This document shows positions 57,560 through 64,000 of a stretch of DNA of 64,000 nucleotides, piece after piece; within the stretch, counting starts at the first letter, position 1, and the number at the start of each line of letters is the position of its first letter. A program made the translations under genes and the position numbers. The notes beneath the pieces were generated by a model that did not search any database, was not told the origin of the DNA, and was given only the letters and a program-made list of their open reading frames with translations. This DNA comes from Streptomyces sp. NBC_01471. Lineage in GTDB: Bacteria; Actinomycetota; Actinomycetes; Streptomycetales; Streptomycetaceae. The stretch lies in NCBI RefSeq assembly GCF_041438865.1, contig NZ_CP109450.1:5024501-5088500 (forward strand), read 5' to 3'.

Positions 57560-59032
57560 ATGAGCGCCCCAACCCCGGCAACCGGCGACGGCAGCCCCAC
57601 GCCTGGCTACTACCCAGATCCATCGATTCCCGGATATGTGCGGTACTGGAACGGTGCTTCCTGGGTGCCGGGTACGAGCCGTCCGGCCCCCGCCGACGAC
57701 AGCCAGGCCATGCCGGTACCGCCCGGCGGCGCGGCATCCGCCCCCGCCGCGCCGCTGCCCGCCGTGCGCAGACCGTCCGACGCGTCCGTGGTGCCGCAGG
57801 CGGAGCAGACCGGACCGGTCTTCTTCGACGAGGAGCCGGAGTACGACAGCCGGCAGGAACCCGCGTCCGTCTGGCAGGCCGACGCCTCCCGCCAGGGCGG
57901 CTTCGGCGGCGAGCGCGACCGCCGGGTCTCCTGGGGCGGCCCGGACCCCCGCACCCCGGCCGAGGCCCCGGCCCGGCCCGACGGCGCCGCGCAGCCGGAG
58001 CCCGGCGGTCCGGTCCCCGAGCCGCGCCGCGCCGCGCTGCCCGCCGGCCAGGAGGCCTCCCGGCCCGCCCTGCCCACGGGCCGTCAGGACCCGCCGCCCG
58101 ACAGCACGGTCACCCTGCGCGCGCTGCGTCCGGGAAACGGGCCCGGCAGCGAGGCCGAGGGTGCGGCGGGCGGACGCGAGGGTGGCGACGCGGCCCGTAC
58201 GAGCAGGGCGGACGGCACGATGTCCATCCGTGCCGTACGCCCGCAGTCCCAGCAGCCGCAGCCGCAACTCCAGCCCCAGCCCCAGCCGCAGTTCCAGTCT
58301 CCGCCGCACGTCCCGCAGCAGGCCCAGTCCGTGCAGCCCCAGCAGTCGGTACAGCCCCAGCCGGTACAGCCTCATCCCGGCCAGCCCCCGCAGCCGTATC
58401 CGGAAGCGGCCAATCCGCAGGCACCTTCCTGGCCGCAGCAGGTGCAGCAGCTCGCCCGGTCCGGCGAGGGAGCCGACCAGGAGCGGCTGCCGCCGTGGAA
58501 GCCCCCGGTCGAGGACCCGTTCCAGGCAGCCGCCCGTGTCCAGGCCGCCGCCCGTCCGGCGGCCCTCGGCAAGCGGTTCGCCGCCCGGCTGATCGACACC
58601 GTCGTCCTGGGAGCGGTGGTCGGAGCGGTCGCCGTGCCGTTCCTGACGAAGGCCGCCGACCACATCACCGGCAAGATCGACGAGGCCAAGCTCTCCGGGA
58701 CCACCGTCACGGTCTGGCTGCTCGACGGGACCACGGCCGGCTGCCTGGGCGCCGTCATCGGGGTGTTCCTCGTCCTGGGCCTGCTGTACGAGGCCCTGCC
58801 GACCGCCAAGTGGGGCCGGACCCTCGGCAAGAAGCTCCTCCGGGTCCAGGTCCGCGACATGGAGTCCTACGATCCGCCGTCCTTCCGGGGTGCGGTCGTC
58901 CGATGGCTGCTGTACGGGGTGCTCGGGATGCTGGTGGTGGGCTTCGTCAACGTGCTCTGGTGTCTCTTCGACCGCCCCTGGCGGCAGTGTCTGCACGACA
59001 AGGCCGCAGGGACGTTCGTGGCAGCGGGCTGA
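57560..59032 (+). CDS. RDD-family membrane protein with DUF2510 and long disordered linker
   Basis: The product has 490 residues. Residues about 12-45 form a DUF2510-like motif (PGYYPDPSIPGYVRYWNGASWV). A disordered Pro/Gln/Ala-rich region follows to about 330 (PQSQQPQPQLQPQPQPQ). The RDD domain (about 335-490) starts GKRFAARLIDTVVLGAVVGAVAVPF and contains WGRTLGKKLLRVQVRD. RDD proteins are poorly characterised membrane proteins, some with transport links. An in-frame GTG at 57557 precedes the ATG. AAGGAG at 57538-57543 fits either loosely. Confidence 0.85.
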   Translation: MSAPTPATGDGSPTPGYYPDPSIPGYVRYWNGASWVPGTSRPAPADDSQAMPVPPGGAASAPAAPLPAVRRPSDASVVPQAEQTGPVFFDEEPEYDSRQEPASVWQADASRQGGFGGERDRRVSWGGPDPRTPAEAPARPDGAAQPEPGGPVPEPRRAALPAGQEASRPALPTGRQDPPPDSTVTLRALRPGNGPGSEAEGAAGGREGGDAARTSRADGTMSIRAVRPQSQQPQPQLQPQPQPQFQSPPHVPQQAQSVQPQQSVQPQPVQPHPGQPPQPYPEAANPQAPSWPQQVQQLARSGEGADQERLPPWKPPVEDPFQAAARVQAAARPAALGKRFAARLIDTVVLGAVVGAVAVPFLTKAADHITGKIDEAKLSGTTVTVWLLDGTTAGCLGAVIGVFLVLGLLYEALPTAKWGRTLGKKLLRVQVRDMESYDPPSFRGAVVRWLLYGVLGMLVVGFVNVLWCLFDRPWRQCLHDKAAGTFVAAG

Positions 59033-59096
59033 CGCGGCCTCACTCGTACGGTCCTGACCGGATGCGGCGCTCCGCCGGGCGCGGTCGACTCGGGCC

Positions 59097-59780
59097 ATGA
59101 GCACCGATCAGCCGCCGCCCGGAGAGCCCCCCGAGGACGACCCGTTCCGCAAAAGGCCGCAGGACGACTACCCGCCGCCCCCGCCGGGCGGCGGCAGCCC
59201 GTACGACAGCGCGCCGCCCCCGCCTCCGCCCCCGGGCGGCGGCGGTCCGTACGGTGGCGGCACACCCCCGCCGTACGATCCGAACGCCTACGGCGGCGGC
59301 AGCGCGTACGGCGGTGACCAGCCCCTCGCCGGGATGCCGCCCCTCGCACCCAGCGGCAAGCGGGTGCTGGCCCGCATCATCGACATCGTGATCGTCGCCG
59401 TCGTCGTCTGGCTGATCTCACTGATCTTCGGCGGGCTGAGGTACAACACGGACCACATGAACTACGGCCGGTCGGTCGGCCAGAGCGTGATCGCGGCGGT
59501 CCTCTACATCGGCTACGACACGTTCATGACGGTCAAGCGCAACGGGCAGACCGTGGGCAAGGGGCTGCTGGGCCTGCGGTGCGCCAACCTGAACGACGGC
59601 ACCACGCCGACCACGCAGGCGGCACTCGTCCGGGCCGCCGTGCTGTGGCTGCCCGCGGTGTTCTGCTGCGCCTGTGTGTGGACCGCGATCTGCGGTGGCT
59701 GGAGCTTCTTCGACAAGCCGTACAAGCAGGGGCTGCACGACAAGGCGGCGAAGACCGTGGTGGTGGCGATGACCCCGTAG
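59097..59780 (+). CDS. RDD-family membrane protein
   Basis: The product has 227 residues. An N-terminal Pro/Gly/Tyr-rich tail (about 1-80) precedes the RDD domain (SGKRVLARIIDIVIVAVVVWLISLIFGGL; NGQTVGKGLLGLRCANLNDG). It lies 64 bp after the longer RDD gene and is its paralogue, probably cotranscribed. Confidence 0.87.
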   Translation: MSTDQPPPGEPPEDDPFRKRPQDDYPPPPPGGGSPYDSAPPPPPPPGGGGPYGGGTPPPYDPNAYGGGSAYGGDQPLAGMPPLAPSGKRVLARIIDIVIVAVVVWLISLIFGGLRYNTDHMNYGRSVGQSVIAAVLYIGYDTFMTVKRNGQTVGKGLLGLRCANLNDGTTPTTQAALVRAAVLWLPAVFCCACVWTAICGGWSFFDKPYKQGLHDKAAKTVVVAMTP

Positions 59781-59836
59781 GCCCCTTGGCCCCCGTAGAC
59801 CCCGCAGGTGGTGGTGATGACCCGTGGGCCCGGTGT

Positions 59837-60172
59837 TCAGCCGCGCAGTGAGTGGCCGCCGACCCGCTCGGCGGGGGCGGTCCGGGCGGACGGAGCGGAT
59901 GCCCGCGGGGCCGGCGGGGCCGGCGGTGTGGCCGTGGCGTCGGCCGCCGTACGGTCCGCACCGGCTTCCCCGGCTCCGGTCAGGCCGGCCGGGCGGGCCG
60001 ATTTCGGCATGGGCACGGTCACCGCGACCAGGAGACCCAGGACCAGCGCCGCCACGACGATGACCGCGACTCCGACGCCCGATGAGGTACGCGAGAGCAG
60101 CAGCATCGCAAGGGTCGAGAAGACGACGGTGGCCGAACCGTACAAGAGCTGTGCGACAGTCGGACGCGGCAT
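59837..60172 (-). CDS. Small membrane protein with Ala/Pro tail
   Basis: The product has 111 residues from the ATG at 60172, preceded by AGGACGG. Two membrane segments (VAQLLYGSATVVFSTLAMLLLS and GVGVAVIVVAALVLGLLVAVTV) are followed by a disordered Ala/Pro/Thr tail. I do not recognise a function. It is convergent with the RDD genes. Confidence 0.65.
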   Translation of the reverse strand: MPRPTVAQLLYGSATVVFSTLAMLLLSRTSSGVGVAVIVVAALVLGLLVAVTVPMPKSARPAGLTGAGEAGADRTAADATATPPAPPAPRASAPSARTAPAERVGGHSLRG

Positions 60173-60576
60173 GGCGATATCCGTCCTAGGGACAGCGGTG
60201 GGTGGTCGACTCGGCGGAGCATGTCGGTCCATACGTCGAGTGGCACGTCCGTCGAGCGCGACTCTAATCCGACGGATGCCCGAGCGGAACCATTAGTAAG
60301 CGTGGCCTAACCCACGGTGCCGGTGCACGGGGGGCGCACGGAGTCACGCCGACCACCCACCGGCCGGGCCGACGCGCCCGTTGACCCTCCGTGAGGTTCC
60401 CCGCAGGAATCCCGGCTCGGCTGGGCGGACGCTGTGCGCGCGCTGTGCACCGTCCGAATACCGGAAACGGTGCTCTGCATAATGCAGTTGCTATGTTCAA
60501 GTCAAGATCTGTCTTTTCTTGCGCACCTCCGGTCGAATGTCGTCACTTGCGACGCGTTCGGGGAGGACAGCACCAA
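60173..60576. promoter_or_regulatory. Divergent regulatory region before the secreted protease
   Basis: No gene is visible in these 404 bp. A perfect odd palindrome CTGCATAATGCAG lies at 60475-60487, followed by TATGTT at 60492-60497, a possible -10 element. AT-rich sequence at 60480-60520 probably contains the protease promoter. TTAGTAAGCGTGGCCTAAC near 60294-60312 is another AT-rich patch that could serve the minus-strand gene. Confidence 0.4.
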
Positions 60577-62991
60577 GTGAATATCAAGAGACGGGCAACG
60601 ACCCGGGTGGCAGCCGTGCTCGTGGCCATCGCCGCGACCACCGCCACCGCTTCGGCGTACGCCACCGCCCAGGCCGACACCAAGGCCCCCACGGGCAGCG
60701 CTGCTTCGAAGAAGATCGACCGCCGTGACCCGGCGACGCAGCTCAAGGGCCAGAAGCACAATCTGGACGGCCCGTTCAGCAAGCAGCAGAACAAGGAACG
60801 CCAGTCGGCTCTGCAGCAGGTCATATCCGGCCACAAGAAGGTGCAGTCGCACGGCGGTTCCAAGGTGGTGCGCCTCGACGACAAGAAGTACGTCGAGCTC
60901 GGCCGCGAGAAGACCGACAAGATATTCACGGTCCTGGTGCAGTTCGGCGACACGGTCGACAACACCACCATGTACGACCCGGACGGCCCCGACGGGCCGC
61001 AGCCGCCGGTGAAGAAGTACGGCGGCACGCCCGGTCCCGCGCACAACGAGATCGCTCAGCCGGACCGCAAGAAGGACAACAGCACCGCCTGGCAGGCGGA
61101 CTACAACCGCCAGCACTTCCAGGACCTCTACTTCGGTACCGGCAAGGGCAAGGACTCGCTCAAGTCGTACTACGAGAAGACCTCGTCCGGCCGTTACTCC
61201 GTCGACGGCGAGGTCGCCGACTGGGTCACCGTCCCGTACAACGAGGCCCGTTACGGCTCCAACTACTGCGGCTCCAGCATCTGTGCCAACGCCGGTGACC
61301 TGGTCCGCGACGGCGTCACCGCGTGGGCGAAGGCCCAGAAGGCGGCCGGCAAGACCGACGCCGAGATCAAGGCGACCCTGGCGAGTTACGACCAGTGGGA
61401 CCGCTACGACTACGACGGCGACGGCAACTTCAACGAGCCCGACGGCTACATCGACCACTTCCAGATCGTGCACGCCGGCGAGGACGAGTCCGCCGGCGGC
61501 GGCGCCGAGGGCCCGGACGCGCTCTGGGCGCACCGCTCCTACGTGTACGGCACGGACACCGGCAAGACGGGTCCGGCCGACAACAAGTCCGGCGGCACGC
61601 CGATCGGCGACACCGGTATCTGGGTCGGCGACTACACCATGCAGCCCGAGAACGGCGGCCTCGGCGTCTTCGCCCACGAGTACGCCCACGACCTGGGGCT
61701 CCCGGACGAGTACGACACCACCAACACCGCTGAGAACGGCGTCGGTTTCTGGTCGCTGATGTCGGCGGGCTCCTGGCTGAGCACCGGGGACAACGCCATC
61801 GGCAACAAGCCGGGCGATATGTCCGCGTGGGACAAGCTCCAACTGGGCTGGCTGGACTACGACACGGCCAAGGCCGCGAAGAAGTCGACCCACAAGCTCG
61901 GCGTCTCGGAGTACAACACCGAGAACAAGCAGGCGCTCGTCGTCTCCCTGCCGGACAAGCCGGTCACCACGACGATCGCCAAACCGGCCGAGGGCAGCAA
62001 GCAGTGGTGGAGCGGGATGGGTGACAACCTCTCCAACACCCTGACCCGGTCGGTCGACCTGACCGGCAAGTCCAAGGCCTCGCTGGACCTTTCGGGCTGG
62101 TGGGACATCGAGAAGGACTACGACTTCCTCTACGCAGAGGTCTCGACGGACGGCGGCGCCAACTGGACCGCCGTCGACGGCAAGGCCGACGGCGCGCAGA
62201 TCCCGCGCGACGGTGGCGACAAGCCCGCGCTGACCGGCTCGTCCGCCGCGTACAAGAGCCTCTCGTACCCGCTGGACGCCTACGCGGGCAAGAAGATCGA
62301 CCTCCGCTTCCGCTACTCGTCCGACGGCGGTGTCTCGGGCAAGGGCTTCGCGGCCGACAAGATCTCGGTGAACGCCGACGGTGCCCCGCTCTTCACTGAC
62401 AACGCCGAGACGGACGACGCGGGTTGGACCGCGAAGGGCTTCTCGCGCATCGGTGAGTCCTTCACCAAGAACTACCCGCAGTACTACATCGCCGAGAACC
62501 GCCAGTACGTGTCGTACGACCAGACGCTGAAGACGGGCCCGTACAACTTCGGCTTCTCGAAGACCCGTCCGGACTGGGTGGAGTACTACCCGTACCAGCG
62601 CGGCCTGATGATCTGGCAGTGGGACACCTCGCAGCCGGACAACAACGTCAGCGCGCACCCGGGTCAGGGCCTGATCCTGCCGGTCGACTCGCACGCCAAG
62701 CCGCTGAAGTGGGCGGACGGCACGGTCATGCGGAACAAGATCCAGCCCTTCGACGCGCCGTTCAGCTGGTACCCGACACCCGTGCTCACGCTGCACAACG
62801 CGGACGTCGCCAAGCGGATCCTGCCGCAGCTCGGGCGGCCGGCCTTCGATGATCACCAGGGTACGTACTGGTACAAGGACAATGAGACCGGAAGTGTCAA
62901 GGTAACTGACACCAACACCCGGATCTCGATCCTGAAGCAGCCGCTGGACGGCTCGACGATCACGGTCCAGGTCGGCGCCTCGCACCGCTGA
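60577..62991 (+). CDS. Secreted M6-family metalloprotease (immune inhibitor A-like)
   Basis: The product has 804 residues. The GTG follows GGGAGGA. A signal peptide KRRATTRVAAVLVAIAATTATASAYATAQA is visible, so the protein is exported. The zinc site is HEYAH at 367-371 within FAHEYAHDLGLPDEYD, the HExxHxxGxxDEY form of M6 peptidases, with E368 catalytic. The propeptide precedes it and a C-terminal half with repeated beta-sandwich regions follows (SLDLSGWWDIEKDYDFLYAEVSTDGG). This matches the secreted protease I remember at SCO2920. Confidence 0.92.
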   Translation: MNIKRRATTRVAAVLVAIAATTATASAYATAQADTKAPTGSAASKKIDRRDPATQLKGQKHNLDGPFSKQQNKERQSALQQVISGHKKVQSHGGSKVVRLDDKKYVELGREKTDKIFTVLVQFGDTVDNTTMYDPDGPDGPQPPVKKYGGTPGPAHNEIAQPDRKKDNSTAWQADYNRQHFQDLYFGTGKGKDSLKSYYEKTSSGRYSVDGEVADWVTVPYNEARYGSNYCGSSICANAGDLVRDGVTAWAKAQKAAGKTDAEIKATLASYDQWDRYDYDGDGNFNEPDGYIDHFQIVHAGEDESAGGGAEGPDALWAHRSYVYGTDTGKTGPADNKSGGTPIGDTGIWVGDYTMQPENGGLGVFAHEYAHDLGLPDEYDTTNTAENGVGFWSLMSAGSWLSTGDNAIGNKPGDMSAWDKLQLGWLDYDTAKAAKKSTHKLGVSEYNTENKQALVVSLPDKPVTTTIAKPAEGSKQWWSGMGDNLSNTLTRSVDLTGKSKASLDLSGWWDIEKDYDFLYAEVSTDGGANWTAVDGKADGAQIPRDGGDKPALTGSSAAYKSLSYPLDAYAGKKIDLRFRYSSDGGVSGKGFAADKISVNADGAPLFTDNAETDDAGWTAKGFSRIGESFTKNYPQYYIAENRQYVSYDQTLKTGPYNFGFSKTRPDWVEYYPYQRGLMIWQWDTSQPDNNVSAHPGQGLILPVDSHAKPLKWADGTVMRNKIQPFDAPFSWYPTPVLTLHNADVAKRILPQLGRPAFDDHQGTYWYKDNETGSVKVTDTNTRISILKQPLDGSTITVQVGASHR

Positions 62992-63016
62992 GTCACATAT
63001 CCGCAGGTCAGAGCAT

Positions 63017-63052
63017 GATCGGCCGTCGCCCTCTAGCGGGCGGCGGCCGATC
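63017..63052 (+). terminator. Strong hairpin terminator after the protease gene
   Basis: 63017-63031 pairs with 63038-63052 in a 15-bp stem (one G-U) around TCTAGC, followed by GTGTTT. It lies 26 bp after the stop. Confidence 0.88.
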
Positions 63053-63114
63053 GTGTTTAGGTGCCTCTTGCACGTCTCTTATTGACACAACGTCTCACGG
63101 GGGAGATGAACGGT

Positions 63115-63420
63115 ATGCCAGGTGGCGGATTCAGCAGACTTCCGAACGGCAGCGTGGTGGTCGCCCTCACCCTGCCGAGCCCGGACCGGATGACCCAGGT
63201 CCGGATCCTCGTCCACGCCGGGAACCGGGCGCGCGCCCTGACCCGGGTGCGGAACCTGGGGATGCGGGCGGTGTATCTGCGCGGTAACGCGCAGCCACCG
63301 ACGCCGGACGAGATCACGGCCGTCCTGCACCATCCGGACGGGCTGCTGTGGCGCGCGGCGCCGCAGGAGGAGGCGGAGCTCTGGCATCCGATCAGAGCAC
63401 TGCTGGGCGAAGGCGTCTGA
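63115..63420 (+). CDS. Small conserved hypothetical protein
   Basis: The product has 101 residues from the ATG at 63115, 9 nt after GGGGGAG. An ATG at 63106 is too close to that site. The sequence FSRLPNGSVVVALTLPSPDRMTQVRILVHAGNRARALTRVRNLGMRAVYLRGNAQPPTPDEITAVLHHPDGLLWRA has no domain I recognise. It sits between the protease terminator and the convergent nicotinamidase gene. Confidence 0.7.
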   Translation: MPGGGFSRLPNGSVVVALTLPSPDRMTQVRILVHAGNRARALTRVRNLGMRAVYLRGNAQPPTPDEITAVLHHPDGLLWRAAPQEEAELWHPIRALLGEGV

Positions 63421-63552
63421 CGCGCGCGGCCGGCCTGTGGTGGCCGGCCGGCCGGTGGGACCGGTGGCGGTGCTGATTCGGGCGCCGGTGCCTCTCGGGG
63501 CCCGTGCCGGCGCCGGGGGTGCAGGTGGTGCCGGGGGAGGGGCGGGGGTCCC

Positions 63553-64000
63553 TCACACCGCCGGCTTGCCGGTCAGCTCCACGCCGGCCGCCCGCATCTC
63601 CTCCACCGCCCGGTCCGTCGTCGCCGCGGCCACCCCGGCCGTCAGGTCCAGCAGCACATGCGTGCCGAACCCGGCCCGCACCGCGTCGAGCGCCGTCGCC
63701 CGCACGCAGTGGTCCGTGGCGATACCGACCACGTCGACCGCCTCGATCTCCCGGGCACGCAGCCAGTCGGCCAGCGGTACGCCGTTCTCGTCCAGGCCCT
63801 CGAAGCCGCTGTACGCCGCCGCGTAGGCGCCCTTGTCGAAGACGGCGCTGATCGCGCCGGACGCCACGGCGGGTGCGAAGTTCGGGTGGAACCCGACCCC
63901 TTCCGTACCGGCGACGCAGTGCGGCGGCCAGGAGTGGACGAAGTCCGGGTTCCGGGAGAAGTGGTTGCCCGGGTTCACATGGTGGTCACGGGTGGCCACC
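63553..64000 (-). CDS. Nicotinamidase/isochorismatase-family hydrolase (5' end outside window)
   Basis: About 148 C-terminal residues are present and the frame is open to the window end. The isochorismatase-fold pieces are TRDHHVNPGNHFS (metal ligands D, H, H), VFDKGAYAAAYSGFEG (the catalytic Lys) and VGIATDHCVRATALDAVRAGF with the nucleophile Cys. Together they match nicotinamidase, which deamidates nicotinamide to nicotinate for NAD recycling (and activates pyrazinamide). Confidence 0.85.
   Translation of the reverse strand, partial: VATRDHHVNPGNHFSRNPDFVHSWPPHCVAGTEGVGFHPNFAPAVASGAISAVFDKGAYAAAYSGFEGLDENGVPLADWLRAREIEAVDVVGIATDHCVRATALDAVRAGFGTHVLLDLTAGVAAATTDRAVEEMRAAGVELTGKPAV

Noticed and set aside
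60502..62985. 827-residue minus-strand ORF opposite the M6 protease
   Set aside because: Antisense artefact; the plus frame has a signal peptide and HExxH site.

Overview
The window is high-GC actinobacterial chromosome and almost certainly comes from a Streptomyces. Evidence includes the two-domain germacradienol/geosmin synthase, an SsgA-like sporulation protein, a HemD-like/winged-helix NnaR regulator, a HelD-type RNA polymerase helicase, gas-vesicle genes of actinomycete order, many GTG/TTG starts and frequent 1-8 nt gene overlaps. As far as I remember the S. coelicolor map, much of the core (nnaR, helD, malic enzyme, hupA, murA, yqgE, DUF3039, hppD, ssgG, secreted M6 protease) matches the SCO2958-SCO2920 region read in one direction. 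Accessory blocks are inserted into that core.

Layout. 1-9.9 kb: tail of a membrane acyltransferase, a proline/glutamine-rich membrane protein, nnaR, a GNAT acetyltransferase, a CGNR zinc-finger regulator, helD, an unannotated structured RNA candidate (7427-7563) with its own intrinsic terminator, malic enzyme and hupA. 10-15.7 kb: a GntR/HutC regulator coupled to a HAD phosphatase, divergent from a four-gene ABC importer, with a perfect operator-like palindrome between them. 15.7-25.4 kb: murA, yqgE, a DUF3039 gene, a GH20 hexosaminidase, and a three-subunit xanthine-dehydrogenase-like operon. Its Fe-S subunit carries a disordered N-terminal extension of about 385 residues. Its Mo subunit appears to lack the catalytic glutamate.

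25.7-35.3 kb: geosmin synthase, DUF1269 and DUF1990 genes, a decayed IS5-type transposase, a LysR/SDR divergent pair, tRNA-Cys(GCA), an MFS transporter and a Doc-type toxin-antitoxin pair. 35.3-43.4 kb: a DEAH helicase, a SCO6745-like protein, GntR(FCD) regulator, alpha/beta hydrolase with a possible 16-codon leader ORF, methyltransferase, phosphoesterase, IclR regulator and a Lon-like S16 protease without the usual PDZ domain. 43.4-49.1 kb: a five-gene fully overlapping operon (Lrp regulator, permease, CBS-ATPase, permease, binding protein) for osmoprotectant uptake, divergent from hppD.

49.1-55.4 kb is a complete small gas-vesicle locus (gvpO-A-F-G-J-L-S-K), with a divergent arm encoding an Asp23-family protein and two proteins with long acidic or lysine-rich tails. 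GvpA itself has an acidic-then-basic tail. This locus is the best candidate for under-described biology in the window. 55.4-64 kb: FAD oxidoreductase, ssgG, two RDD membrane proteins, a small membrane protein, a secreted M6 metalloprotease, a small hypothetical protein and the 3' part of a nicotinamidase running off the window.

All assignments are from reading the sequence and translations by eye. No database search or folding program was run.
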